A stretch of 64,000 nucleotides of DNA from Prevotella sp. (GTDB taxonomy: Bacteria; Bacteroidota; Bacteroidia; Bacteroidales; Bacteroidaceae), in contig JAFVGZ010000028.1 in the NCBI GenBank assembly GCA_017478025.1, forward strand, positions 62,001 through 126,000. The letters run 5' to 3'. The notes under the pieces are model-generated. The model worked only from the letters and a program-made list of their open reading frames with translations. It did not search any database and had not been told where the DNA came from. Made by a program: the position numbers and the translations under genes. Shown piece after piece: positions 1-8,898 of this stretch. The stretch's first letter is position 1, and the number at the start of each line of letters is the position of its first letter.

Positions 1-1
1 G

Positions 2-163
2 GCTGTGGCAAGCAAGTATCTGACGGAGATAAACAGAGAAATCGGAGGCGTTGTGCCCGAGAAATACAGAGAAACCAAAGGCTTTATGCCGGAGACAGAC
101 AGAGGAAAAGGAGGCTTAGGAGAGACTGGAAACAAAGAGAAGTCAGGGAGAAAAGAATGCTGA
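2..163 (+). CDS. 3' end of an unidentified protein (partial)
   Basis: An open frame enters from the left edge and ends at a TGA at 161-163, overlapping the next start codon (ATG at 157) by seven bases. That overlap is typical of translationally coupled genes. The 53 visible residues begin AVASKYLTEINREIGG and become rich in Gly, Lys, Arg and Glu, like a disordered C-terminal tail. No family is recognisable. The overlap suggests it belongs with the two membrane-protein genes that follow. Chance openness of a short frame is a real alternative. Confidence 0.4.
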   Translation, partial: AVASKYLTEINREIGGVVPEKYRETKGFMPETDRGKGGLGETGNKEKSGRKEC

Positions 164-1596
164 AATCTATCATAAACATATTCTATATCCGCTATGGTGA
201 GCGGCGCGGTATGCTTGCGGCGTGTTTGATGTTCGTCATGCTCAATGTCCTGAACGTGGCGCGCCATTGGAATAACCTCACCGTGGTGGGCCTGAAATAC
301 CATGATTTCATCAAGGGCTGGCACCTCTCGGGCTTCGATCCCATCACCTACGGAGTCATCAGCGACTGGACTATAGGATATAACATCTACCGTCATCCGC
401 TGCTGCCATATTATATGTGGCCTCTGAGCATGCTCAACAAAGGGCTGAAGGCGGTGACCGGCATGGACTGGGCAATCGTACTGACTGCTATGCTGCTTGT
501 ATTCTGCGCCACATACGCCTTTCTCTTCCTGTGGCGCATACACAAGGATGTGATAGGTGTGACCAGCAGAGAGGGCTATCTGCTCACTGTGCTCACATTC
601 TCAATGGCATACGTGATGCTCGCCACGATGGTGCCTGACCACTTCGTGATGTCCCTGTTCTGGTTGACGCTGACGCTGTATATCTGTGGTCTGAAGCTGA
701 AAAGAGGCAGCGCCCTGAATATGTGGCAGACTATAGTGCTGTTCTTTATGACTGCCGGCGTGTCGCTCAACAATGGGCTGAAGGTCTTTCTGGCAGCCTT
801 GGTGACCCGCAAATACAGGTTCTTTGAGTGGCGTTTTCTGCTGTTTGCCGTTGTGTTGCCTTCAGCATTGATATGGGGTAGTGCGCGGCTGACGTACAAA
901 GAGATGGTATGGCCAAAGGAGATGGCACGCAAGGCAAAGTCCGAACAGGTGCGCAAGACCAAGGCCGAGAAGCTCAGGGCAACTGTGGCTGACACGATAA
1001 AGTCCCATGACAGCGTGTCGATAGAGAAGGCATTCCAGGCAGCAGTGAAGAAACAGAAGGAGAAAGAGCAGCGCCGCAGACAGATGAGTGCCGTGGTGAG
1101 ACACACGGGAAAGCCCATCGCCAAGGGTGAGTTCATGCGCTGGACCGATGCTACGACATCGCGAATGGATGTGGCAGTGGAGAGTCTCTTCGGTGAGGGT
1201 ATCATGATACACGAGAAGTATCTGTTAGGCGACGTGTTGGTAAACCGCCCTGTCATAGTGCATTACCGCAACTGGGGCAACTACATCGTGGAGGCGTTGC
1301 TGTTCACCTTATTTATAATAGGACTCTGGTGTGGGCGCAAGAAGCAGTTCCTTTGGACCGCAATGTCGTTCCTGATGCTGGACCTGCTGCTTCACATGGT
1401 GCTGGGATTTGGCATCAATGAGATGTTCATCATGTCGGCTCACTATCTCTTTGTATTGCCGATAGCAATGGCGTACCTGCTCAAGGCGCTGCCCAAACTG
1501 CATCGACGGCGCCTGGTGATGCTACTCGCACCAGTGACGCTATACCTCATAGCGTGGAATGTCACGCTGATTGTGGAGTACCTTTACTGGGATTAA
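157..1596 (+). CDS. polytopic membrane protein, paralogue of the next gene (DUF6080-like)
   Basis: 479 residues. It has hydrophobic segments near residues 20-38, 105-125, 145-175, 190-215 and 225-245, a long charged Lys/Glu/Arg-rich cytoplasmic-looking stretch (about 250-320), then further membrane segments to the C-terminus (about 375-475). A HPLLPYYMWPLSMLN stretch near 90 and a GEG/HEKYLLGD stretch near 350-365 are shared with the downstream paralogue, so the two genes arose by duplication. The layout resembles uncharacterised Bacteroidetes membrane proteins of the DUF6080 type found near polysaccharide loci; I recall that family by resemblance only. A role in envelope glycan assembly is inferred from the adjacent locus, and no catalytic motif is visible. 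Confidence 0.75.
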   Translation: MLKSIINIFYIRYGERRGMLAACLMFVMLNVLNVARHWNNLTVVGLKYHDFIKGWHLSGFDPITYGVISDWTIGYNIYRHPLLPYYMWPLSMLNKGLKAVTGMDWAIVLTAMLLVFCATYAFLFLWRIHKDVIGVTSREGYLLTVLTFSMAYVMLATMVPDHFVMSLFWLTLTLYICGLKLKRGSALNMWQTIVLFFMTAGVSLNNGLKVFLAALVTRKYRFFEWRFLLFAVVLPSALIWGSARLTYKEMVWPKEMARKAKSEQVRKTKAEKLRATVADTIKSHDSVSIEKAFQAAVKKQKEKEQRRRQMSAVVRHTGKPIAKGEFMRWTDATTSRMDVAVESLFGEGIMIHEKYLLGDVLVNRPVIVHYRNWGNYIVEALLFTLFIIGLWCGRKKQFLWTAMSFLMLDLLLHMVLGFGINEMFIMSAHYLFVLPIAMAYLLKALPKLHRRRLVMLLAPVTLYLIAWNVTLIVEYLYWD

Positions 1597-1630
1597 TGGA
1601 TGAGGGTTGATGGATGAGGGTTGATGAATT
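1597..1630 (+). repeat. GATGAGGGTTGATG tandem repeat between the paralogues
   Basis: Two and a half copies of a GGATGAGGGTTGAT unit fill most of the gap. This is the smallest intergenic member of the GATGAGG-rich family that recurs at 58367-58410 and 61995-62060, and in frame in murA, rimM and the GH28 gene. Confidence 0.7.
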
Positions 1631-1644
1631 AGAGTATTTACATC

Positions 1645-3003
1645 ATGAGAAATATTAACAGAAGTAAAAAAATAGAGACTCTGACGGTGTTGCTGATGGG
1701 CTTGTTGCTCTTCGGGGGCCTTAATGTGCTGATGGTTCTGACTGCTCCTGCGGCATGGACAGACACTCATTTCGGTGCTTGGACGGCTTTTCATAAAGGT
1801 TTTCACTGGTCGGGGTTTGACCAGTGCACCTATATCGTGACGACTCAGTGGCGTCCCATGTATGTGCATTTGCGTCATCCTATACTGGCATACATGCTGT
1901 GGCCGCTGTCTGGGTTGAATGATTGGCTGACGGAAGTGACGGGCGTGAACTGTACTATATACATTCTCGGCGTGGTTTGGACTTGCCTGAGCATGCTGGC
2001 ATGGCTCCTGATGTACAAGATTCTGCGTCAGATTGTAAGGCTCGGCCACAAGGAGAGTCTCATGCTTGACCTGATGTTCTTCTCCCTTGCCTACGTGATG
2101 TTGGCGACATTCGTGCCCGATCATATGCTATTGACGCTGAATGTGATGCTGCTGACCATCTATCTGAGCGGTCGCGCCTTGCAGCGTGGCAAGACTATAG
2201 CAACATGGAAGATGCTGTTGCTATACTTTGTCGGCACAGGTATCACCACCACCAACGGCGTGAAACTGTGGCTGATGGACGTGGCGGGACGATGGAAACG
2301 ACATAACCTGATGCGCATAGTGAAGCATAGCCTGTGGTATTTCGTGCCTACGCTGATGTTGGCAGGGCTGTTCTACTATCAGGAACAGACGGCGGAAGTA
2401 GAAGAGGATCAGTTCAATGCCCGCATGGAGAAGCGTGCTCAGGAGCGGGATAGCGTGAAATTTGCAAAGCAAAAGGCAGCAAGCCTGCATCGTATAGAGG
2501 CGCGGACGGACAAGCAACTGATAGACAATCCGCTGTTTGAATGGACCGATATGTCAATAGAAGTGCTGCCGTCGCTGGTGCATAATATCTTCGGCGAGGG
2601 CTTGCAGTTGCATGAAGATTACCTGCTTGGCGATGCCAACATCAAAGGCGAGCGTCCGGTGATAGTGAAATACCGCGCCTGGTACAACTATGCCGCTGAG
2701 GCTCTCATTGCGTTGCTGCTGCTCTTAGGCATCCTGGCAGGAGCACGCGAACGGTTCCTGTGGGTGTGCATGATGCCGTTCCTCTTCGATATGGTGTTGC
2801 ACTTAGGATTCAGATTTGCCTTGACAGACGTCTATATTATGACGGCACACTGGGCCTTTATCATTCCCATAGCGGTGGGATACCTGCTGAAACGCACCGA
2901 GCATGAGGCAGCTTATCATAGGAGTATTGTGGTGGTTGTGTGCATGCTCACCTGCTTCCTCGCTGTGTGGAATGCAGGATTAATCATCAGTCACATGTTA
3001 TAG
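1645..3003 (+). CDS. polytopic membrane protein, paralogue of the previous gene (DUF6080-like)
   Basis: 452 residues with the same plan as the upstream gene: N-terminal membrane segment, WSGFDQCTY, RHPILAYMLWPLSGLN, a TFVPDHMLLTLNVMLL segment, a charged stretch (about 245-300), IFGEGLQLHEDYLLGD, and a C-terminal membrane bundle. The 48-bp gap to the first gene holds two copies of a GATGAGGGTTGATG repeat. It is transcribed toward the minus-strand flippase gene, leaving 59 bp between the stops. The duplicate pair probably has related but non-identical partners. Function unknown. Confidence 0.75.
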   Translation: MRNINRSKKIETLTVLLMGLLLFGGLNVLMVLTAPAAWTDTHFGAWTAFHKGFHWSGFDQCTYIVTTQWRPMYVHLRHPILAYMLWPLSGLNDWLTEVTGVNCTIYILGVVWTCLSMLAWLLMYKILRQIVRLGHKESLMLDLMFFSLAYVMLATFVPDHMLLTLNVMLLTIYLSGRALQRGKTIATWKMLLLYFVGTGITTTNGVKLWLMDVAGRWKRHNLMRIVKHSLWYFVPTLMLAGLFYYQEQTAEVEEDQFNARMEKRAQERDSVKFAKQKAASLHRIEARTDKQLIDNPLFEWTDMSIEVLPSLVHNIFGEGLQLHEDYLLGDANIKGERPVIVKYRAWYNYAAEALIALLLLLGILAGARERFLWVCMMPFLFDMVLHLGFRFALTDVYIMTAHWAFIIPIAVGYLLKRTEHEAAYHRSIVVVVCMLTCFLAVWNAGLIISHML

Positions 3004-3062
3004 CTGGTCACAAGGCTTGCCGGCGGGGTATCTGCGATGGTATCGCAGATGCTCAGACGAGT

Positions 3063-4526
3063 TTATAATACCTTCTTTGCGTTGGTGCGAGAGCCACCGA
3101 GAGACTTGAGATAGCCTAATGTCTCGCGCATAATCTGGGCACCGCTGAGGTAGGAGAGACCTGTATAGAGAATAAAGGCAATGGCTATCTTGGAAACAAG
3201 GGCAAGATAGAGGTTCTCTATAGGCAGGGTGACATAATGGGTGCATGCCATAACACCTGCTGCCAGAAGGAAGAAAGGCATGATGTCTGTCAGCGCAGCC
3301 CATAGCGACAGGCGCACCATGCGCCATGCGAACCATTGCCATACCAACAGCCAGGCGATATTGACAACCACGAAATAGACTATCATGCTATACACTCCGT
3401 AGGGGTACATCAGCAATAATCCTGCCCAGATGAGTATGCATAGCGTGATGGTGCAGAACATATTGATGCCCGACTTGCCCCGGCTGATGGCCATATAGCT
3501 GTAGAGCATCGTGACGGGATAGAAGGCTCCGTAGATGCATAGCAACTGAAGCATGGGCACACTCTCTATCCATTTGGCACTGACGGTGATGAGAATAAAC
3601 TCCTTTGCCACCAGCGCCAGCCCCAGCATGCAGGGGAAAGTGACAAAGCAGACAAAGCGCAGCATCTTGCGAAACACGCGGCGATAACGCTCATCATCGT
3701 CCACCACCTGTGCCAATACCGGCTGTGAGACCCCGTTCATCATGCCTTGGATAGTGTTGACCACAATGTCGTTCCACTTGCGGGCGTTGCTATAGTAGCC
3801 CACGGTGCGCGTGTTGTAGAAACGGCCGAGCAGGAATGAGAACACCTGCGTGTTGAGTTGGTTGAACAGGTTGGTGACCAGAAGCTTGCTTGAGAAGCCA
3901 AACATCTTTGCTGCGGGCCTCAGGTCAATATGCAGCGTGGGGCGCCAGGGGGAGACGAACCAGTCGCATATCATGATAAACGTAACGAAAAGCACCGTCT
4001 GAGCCGCCAGTCCCCAGTAGGCATAGCCCATGAGAGCCATCACGACACCGATGCTATTGGACATGATAACCGAAAAGAGAGCTATCAGATTGACCTGCTT
4101 GAGCTTCAGGTGTCCGTTGAGATATGCACGCTGTACCGTTCCGAAAGAGTTTATGACAAAGCCGCAGAAGAGGAACCGCGCCAACGGTGTGAGGCTCTCG
4201 TCGTGGTTGAAAGCGGCAATGTATGGCGCTGCGAACCATAGAAGCAGGTATAGCAAGCCACTGACAAGGATATTGAACCAAAACACGGAGTTGTACTCCT
4301 CGTGTGTTGGTTCTTTTTTGTTTATCAGCGCAGCAGACAGTCCGCTGTCCTGCAGGCTGGTGGCTATGTTGGTATATATGAGCAGTACGGCAATTTTACC
4401 ATAGTCGGCAGGCGACAGTATGTTGAGCATGACGAGGCCGAGCAGTATGCCTATCACTTGCATTGCTCCGTTGCCCAACCCGCCCCACAGCAGGCCTTTC
4501 GCCGTCTTGTCTTTCAGTTCACTCAT
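3063..4526 (-). CDS. polysaccharide flippase (Wzx-like, MOP superfamily)
   Basis: 487 residues, almost entirely hydrophobic, with about 12-14 predicted membrane helices. It opens with SELKDKTAKGLLWGGLGNGAMQ, the amphipathic start typical of oligosaccharide flippases, followed by LSPADYGKIAVLLIYTNIATSLQDSGLSAALI, the conserved N-terminal block of the family. Such proteins flip undecaprenyl-linked oligosaccharides across the inner membrane. The gene is the last one of a minus-strand run of glycosyltransferases, which fits export of the O-unit or capsule repeat they build. It starts at an ATG 43 bp after the upstream glycosyltransferase stop. Length and topology match TuaB/Wzx relatives; the glycan itself cannot be read from sequence. 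Confidence 0.9.
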   Translation of the reverse strand: MSELKDKTAKGLLWGGLGNGAMQVIGILLGLVMLNILSPADYGKIAVLLIYTNIATSLQDSGLSAALINKKEPTHEEYNSVFWFNILVSGLLYLLLWFAAPYIAAFNHDESLTPLARFLFCGFVINSFGTVQRAYLNGHLKLKQVNLIALFSVIMSNSIGVVMALMGYAYWGLAAQTVLFVTFIMICDWFVSPWRPTLHIDLRPAAKMFGFSSKLLVTNLFNQLNTQVFSFLLGRFYNTRTVGYYSNARKWNDIVVNTIQGMMNGVSQPVLAQVVDDDERYRRVFRKMLRFVCFVTFPCMLGLALVAKEFILITVSAKWIESVPMLQLLCIYGAFYPVTMLYSYMAISRGKSGINMFCTITLCILIWAGLLLMYPYGVYSMIVYFVVVNIAWLLVWQWFAWRMVRLSLWAALTDIMPFFLLAAGVMACTHYVTLPIENLYLALVSKIAIAFILYTGLSYLSGAQIMRETLGYLKSLGGSRTNAKKVL

Positions 4527-4569
4527 TGTTGTTGATGTCTGGTGGAGAACACCAGACCACTGTATGATT

Positions 4570-5700
4570 TTAATTACACAATGAATTATACATTAAATAA
4601 GTTTTGCAGTATTCTTCTTGCATGCGCTTTAGCGTAAAGCGGCTGCTTGCAAAGCGGTATGCTTCCTCTGCCAGAGCTTTGCGATTTGCCGTTGGCAGTA
4701 CGTCATTGAAGAGGTGCAGCCATTGTTCCGTATCGTTGTTCGTTACCATCAGCGGCCAGTCGGGGGGCAGGGTGTCTGTCAGTCCCGGTGCGTTGTTAGC
4801 CAATACAGGTGTGCGTGACAGTGATGCTTCGATGGATAGCGTCGCTAATCCTTCGTGCACAGAGGGCATGAAGACGTAGTCAAACCGCCTCAGGTGTGCT
4901 GCGATACCGCTTACCGGTCCGCTGACTGTTACGTTATTCTGCTGCCGCAAGTCATTGAGCAGGTGGCTCAGCGTACCGTCACCGAAGATATAAAAGTGGT
5001 ATCGCGTGTCTCCTGCCATCCTTTTCACCACCTCGCACAGCGTGCGCACGCCCTTCTGCTCCTCCAGTCGTGCTGCAAAGCAGATGGAAATGCAGTCCTT
5101 TCCCGTTTCACCGGCTGGTAGGGGAGACGGTGTTGTCATCTCTGCTGAAATGCTCTCCACACCATTATATATAATAGGTGGCCTCATGCCGTATGTTGCC
5201 TCATAGCAAGAACTCACCGATTCGGAGATGCTGACGTTCGCATTGTGCTGCTGCATAAAGCGCTCTATGTGTCGGCCCAGGCGCTTCATGCCGGTCCAAA
5301 GCACTGTGTTGTGGATGGTGCGCACTATCTTGCGGGGCCTGACAAACGGGAACAGCCGCAGCGTAGCATACAGCGCTATGTCGGGAATCTCCGTGTGGGA
5401 ATGCAATACGTCGGGGCGATGGCGCAACCATAGCCACACGAACCACAGGGGGAAGAGCCATGCGAGCGCCTTCTCAGCGACATAGTGCCAATGGAAAAGC
5501 ACCGGCAGTGGCGCACGATGCACCGTGATGCCTGCCTCTCGCATCTCGGCAATCATGGATTGCGTCATGCGCGAGGTGCCGCGAGTCACCTCCACCACGT
5601 GCATGTCGATGCCATGTGGCTTGCCGCCCTTGGCAATGTTGATGGCTATACGCTCGGCTCCGCCAAGGTCTATGTGTGTTATGATGTGGAATACTCGCAT
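4570..5700 (-). CDS. glycosyltransferase family 4 (GT-B)
   Basis: 376 residues. The N-terminal MRVFHIITHIDLGGAERIAINIAKG is the classic acceptor-domain start of GT4 enzymes. The C-terminal domain has FAARLEEQKGVRTLCEVVKRM, YIFGDGTLSHLL, and PSVHEGLATLSIEASLSRTPVLANN, which carries the E-x7-E type nucleotide-sugar motif. It probably adds a sugar to a lipid-linked glycan at the cytoplasmic membrane. Its ATG overlaps the stop of the upstream gene (TGATG), so translation is coupled. Oddity: residues near 200-214 (TTPSPLPAGETG) look like an extra loop between YNGVE and the usual ICFAARLE strand. The loop is encoded by CTCCCCTACC-type DNA resembling the GC-rich intergenic hairpin family. Confidence 0.9.
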   Translation of the reverse strand: MRVFHIITHIDLGGAERIAINIAKGGKPHGIDMHVVEVTRGTSRMTQSMIAEMREAGITVHRAPLPVLFHWHYVAEKALAWLFPLWFVWLWLRHRPDVLHSHTEIPDIALYATLRLFPFVRPRKIVRTIHNTVLWTGMKRLGRHIERFMQQHNANVSISESVSSCYEATYGMRPPIIYNGVESISAEMTTPSPLPAGETGKDCISICFAARLEEQKGVRTLCEVVKRMAGDTRYHFYIFGDGTLSHLLNDLRQQNNVTVSGPVSGIAAHLRRFDYVFMPSVHEGLATLSIEASLSRTPVLANNAPGLTDTLPPDWPLMVTNNDTEQWLHLFNDVLPTANRKALAEEAYRFASSRFTLKRMQEEYCKTYLMYNSLCN

Positions 5701-6812
5701 CAGTCAGCGTGATATGTGCCCAGTATCTTTGAAATCCTTATCCTTACGGCCTTCGTTATGCCGCCAAAGTCACCGTAGCGCAGATGCAGAAGCAACTCCT
5801 CGATGCTGTGTACCACCTTGTGCAACGGTCGGTCCAGCCCCATGCGGCAGAGGTATGAATCCAAGTATTGCGGCCAATCCACCACCTGTTCAGGGTGTGT
5901 ATAGGGCGGCCACATGTCGTGACGCTGCATCGTGAATATCTCCCTTTGACAACGAGGCTTCAGTCGCAGGTCTGCATCATAGTGCGTGCCGCCGGTCAGT
6001 CCGACGTTGTTAATCATATTCATGCGCGGCATTATGGCAAGGCCGTCATGCATGAACATGTATGTCCAGAAGATGCTCTCAAAGTGAGCCCTGCCCGAAT
6101 TGGCATGGTCCACACACACTTGCGGCATCCAAGTGAATATCCTTTCGTGCTTCACCTTGTCGCACAGTTCCTTAAACCGTGCCTCGTCTTTCACAAAAGC
6201 GAAGTCACCTTCCCACTGGTTTACCACTCTGGCCCACGATGCCCAGCCCCAGATGGAGAAGGCACGGGTGAAGAAATAGCTTGGTACTGCAGCCCCCTCT
6301 GTGGTACGTGCTGCCGTAGGCGTGGTAGAGGCATAGCCGGCAGGCAGGTCAGAAACCTCGTTGGTATTGAAGCCGGCTATCATCGTGATGCGTTCATCGT
6401 ACTCATAGCGGTCCAGCATCTCCTTGCAGAAGGTGAAGAATGACTGTGAGGGAACTACGTCATCTTCCAACACCATGCACTTGTCTGTCAGTGAGAAGGC
6501 CCATCGCTGGGACATGAAACCGCTGGGGTCGCAGCCGTAGTTACGGTCCTGATAGTTGCGATGCACCTCACACTGCCAGTTGATGTTCTCATCCTTCACC
6601 AGTTCCCTGCAAGCCATGATGCCGGCATAGTCCCTTGACAGGCGCACATCATCAACGGCTTGCCCCTCAGCATCCGTCATGCGCGGCCCGTCCTGATAAA
6701 GGAACAGCCGTGCGGGACGTGCCTTGCAGACCTCCGCCCACACCTGCGAGAAATTGTCAGGTCGGGCGTGAAACAGCATCAGCACGCTTATGTCAACATT
6801 GTATGGTTGCAT
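5700..6812 (-). CDS. GT-A-type glycosyltransferase (HlpA-like / GT2-like)
   Basis: 370 residues. It begins ISVLMLFHARPDNFSQVWAEV, followed by LFLYQDGPR and a DKCMVLEDDVVPSQSFFTF block. The EDD is a DxD-like metal and nucleotide-sugar motif of GT-A folds. The remaining part (FSIWGWASWARVVNQWEGD, HANSGRAHFESIFWTYMFMHDGLAIMP) matches glycosyltransferases often annotated as hemolytic-protein-HlpA-like. It stands in the middle of the polysaccharide operon, 32 bp downstream of the galactofuranosyltransferase-like gene, and overlaps the next gene by one base. Donor and acceptor are unknown. Confidence 0.8.
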   Translation of the reverse strand: MQPYNVDISVLMLFHARPDNFSQVWAEVCKARPARLFLYQDGPRMTDAEGQAVDDVRLSRDYAGIMACRELVKDENINWQCEVHRNYQDRNYGCDPSGFMSQRWAFSLTDKCMVLEDDVVPSQSFFTFCKEMLDRYEYDERITMIAGFNTNEVSDLPAGYASTTPTAARTTEGAAVPSYFFTRAFSIWGWASWARVVNQWEGDFAFVKDEARFKELCDKVKHERIFTWMPQVCVDHANSGRAHFESIFWTYMFMHDGLAIMPRMNMINNVGLTGGTHYDADLRLKPRCQREIFTMQRHDMWPPYTHPEQVVDWPQYLDSYLCRMGLDRPLHKVVHSIEELLLHLRYGDFGGITKAVRIRISKILGTYHAD

Positions 6813-6844
6813 GGGGTATAGTTACACTTTGCTATTATATAATG

Positions 6845-7951
6845 TTATTGCGTGATGACTTTTTGCAGTACCGAGGAAAGCATCTTGCCTTTTTTCACGG
6901 AGGCAGAGTACTTACTGACATTTTCCTTAATATGCTCAACCTGAGTTTCGGAGAGCTTTTGTATGGTCGGGTAGATGTCGTTGAGGCTGTCAATGGTTAT
7001 TCCCAGCCCATAATCCTCCACGTATTTTGCCATCGCACTCTCTTTCCATACTATCACGGGCAGCCCTTTTGCAAGGTACAGGGAGAACTTGAAGGGGGCA
7101 TTTATCTTCAGGTATTCCCCAAAATTGCCCTTGCAGGTGTCAATGCTCTCTCCATCCCAGACCAATCCCCATGTGCCGTCAATGTCAGCGATGTCATCAT
7201 TCTGGAAGCATCCCTTGTAGATGACGGATTCGTTTGTAGGTATATCATCGGCCTGTTTGCCGTAAAGATGGTAATGAAGGTTAGGGTAGGCCTCGAGTGT
7301 GTGGAGCTTCCTGACAAAGAGACTCTTCTCAAGGTTGCCGGCAAAGACGATGTTTATGTTGCTTTTTATGTCGGTATTATCTTGCCCTGTCTGGTACGTG
7401 TTCAGATAATCAAAGAACTTGAGCGTTTCAATGGTTCCGCTGAAGCCTAATTTCCGCAGCTCCTCCTTCATCGGTTCGGAGTGGGCTATGACGATGTCGG
7501 TATTGCGCAGCAAGTCCTTCTCATTGCGATGCAACTTCCTGAGGTAGGCAGAAGCGACAGAACTGCCCTCTCCGTCAAGTCGCAGCGAGTCCAAATCATG
7601 AATTAGCAGAATGATGCGGTTATTGTTCTTCTTCAGCTTTCTGACGATGGAGAACATGGATTCTGTGGAGAAGCCATACTGTATGAATATGTCAGCATCT
7701 TTGATGTCATTCAGACGGCGGGCTTGCCATTGCACGTAGGCTTGATATGATAGGTTGTAAATATGCAAAAGGATTTTCTTCCAGATGGGCTTTCCTAACT
7801 TAGACAGTCTGCTGCCATAGAGATAGACGGACTCAAAGCCAAGGGCGTTGGCAGTCTTTTCGGCATCTGTATGTGGCTTAGAGCACGCGTCGTAGTAGGT
7901 TACTCCGAATGTACTCTTGTTAAGCGCATCGATGTGATATTTCTTTTTCAT
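6845..7951 (-). CDS. galactofuranosyltransferase-like glycosyltransferase
   Basis: 368 residues. Recognisable pieces are DADIFIQYGFSTESMFSIVRKLKKNNNRIILLIHDLDSLR, ERNEKDLLRNTD-like text leading to IVIAHSEPMKEELRKLG, INIVFAGNLEKSLFV, and KINAPFKFSLYLAKGLPVIVWKESAMAKYVEDYGLG. This arrangement is that of beta-1,6-galactofuranosyltransferase and Gtf3-type GT-B enzymes from O-antigen loci. The gene lies four bases after the LicD gene stop, so the two are tightly coupled. If the assignment holds, the glycan should contain Galf, but no UDP-galactopyranose mutase gene is visible in this window. Confidence 0.75.
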   Translation of the reverse strand: MKKKYHIDALNKSTFGVTYYDACSKPHTDAEKTANALGFESVYLYGSRLSKLGKPIWKKILLHIYNLSYQAYVQWQARRLNDIKDADIFIQYGFSTESMFSIVRKLKKNNNRIILLIHDLDSLRLDGEGSSVASAYLRKLHRNEKDLLRNTDIVIAHSEPMKEELRKLGFSGTIETLKFFDYLNTYQTGQDNTDIKSNINIVFAGNLEKSLFVRKLHTLEAYPNLHYHLYGKQADDIPTNESVIYKGCFQNDDIADIDGTWGLVWDGESIDTCKGNFGEYLKINAPFKFSLYLAKGLPVIVWKESAMAKYVEDYGLGITIDSLNDIYPTIQKLSETQVEHIKENVSKYSASVKKGKMLSSVLQKVITQ

Positions 7952-7955
7952 CTGA

Positions 7956-8843
7956 TTATAATACTCTTCTTTCTCCTTGGCTTATTCTTTTGCGAACCTC
8001 ATCAATGGAAAGTCCCTCGCTTAGATTTATGTAATAGCAGCCATGCGCAGGCTTGCGTTTCTCCTCTGGGGGCAGTTTCATGTAGTCTCCGAAAACATCC
8101 TTTAGGTACCCATCATAGCCTGCGGGAACGCGTATGCTGAAGTCTGCAAAGGGCATCTCAACGTATTTGGCAAACCATTCCTTGTCATAGGTCTCAAGTC
8201 CGTAGATATAACTTGCGAAGTTTACTAATCTATGGCCTCCGGGAGTGTTGAGCTCGGATTGAAAGCGGTCAAGTTCCTTCTTATATTTCTTCACGTTGCA
8301 CGTAGAGAGAGCCCATTTGATGTTTCTCAGTAGTCCGCGTAGATGCTTGTGCTGGATGTTCTCCTTGAAGCGCACCCAGTTATATCTTTGGTTGGCATGC
8401 TGGTAACGCCATGTCTTGAAAAGGTTCTCATGCAGCATGGCTGTTAATGTTTCGTCATCATCGATGTCTGTCTCATACAGGGGAAAGACGTCTATCTGTG
8501 TACCAAAGATTATAGGGTTCATGTAGTACCTCCAAATGGAAGTCTCTGTATCGGTAATCCTGCAAATGGGATCATAGAACCCTGGGGTGTCGGGAGTGAG
8601 GAGCTTATACTTTCCAGTACCATCAATTTCTTGTCTCAGACTCAATAGCTTCTGATAGTCATCATAGGGCATCAATATGTCCACATCGTCGTCCCAAGGT
8701 ATCATATTATGATGCCTTACCGCTCCGAGACAGGTTCCTCCGTAAGCAAAATAACTTAGATTGTGTTGTTCAAAGAAGTCAATTGCATACTTCAGAGTTA
8801 CAAGTGTCTTCTGTTGTAGTTTCTTCAAATACTCAGACTCCAT
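7956..8843 (-). CDS. LicD family phosphotransferase
   Basis: 295 residues. The diagnostic block FAYGGTCLGAVRHHNMIPWDDDVDILMPYDDY (about residues 32-63) carries the LicD nucleotidyltransferase-fold signature GGTxLGxxRhxxxIPWDDDxD, with the aspartates that bind metal. LicD proteins move a phospho-group such as phosphocholine, ribitol-P or glycerol-P from a CDP donor to a sugar. Two genes upstream is a TagD-type cytidylyltransferase, and between them is an SDR that could make the alditol, so the three genes plausibly decorate the glycan with a phospho-alditol or similar group. That substrate is an inference from context. Confidence 0.9.
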   Translation of the reverse strand: MESEYLKKLQQKTLVTLKYAIDFFEQHNLSYFAYGGTCLGAVRHHNMIPWDDDVDILMPYDDYQKLLSLRQEIDGTGKYKLLTPDTPGFYDPICRITDTETSIWRYYMNPIIFGTQIDVFPLYETDIDDDETLTAMLHENLFKTWRYQHANQRYNWVRFKENIQHKHLRGLLRNIKWALSTCNVKKYKKELDRFQSELNTPGGHRLVNFASYIYGLETYDKEWFAKYVEMPFADFSIRVPAGYDGYLKDVFGDYMKLPPEEKRKPAHGCYYINLSEGLSIDEVRKRISQGERRVL

Positions 8844-8898
8844 TGTGGCTAAAAATCGTGAATGGTTATTACCTACCTATGATTGTTGGTCGTTATGA

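Noticed and set aside
576-1256. 226-codon minus-strand frame opposite the first membrane protein
   Set aside because: It is antisense to a gene with clear paralogue support and has a Cys/Ser/Arg-rich shadow composition.
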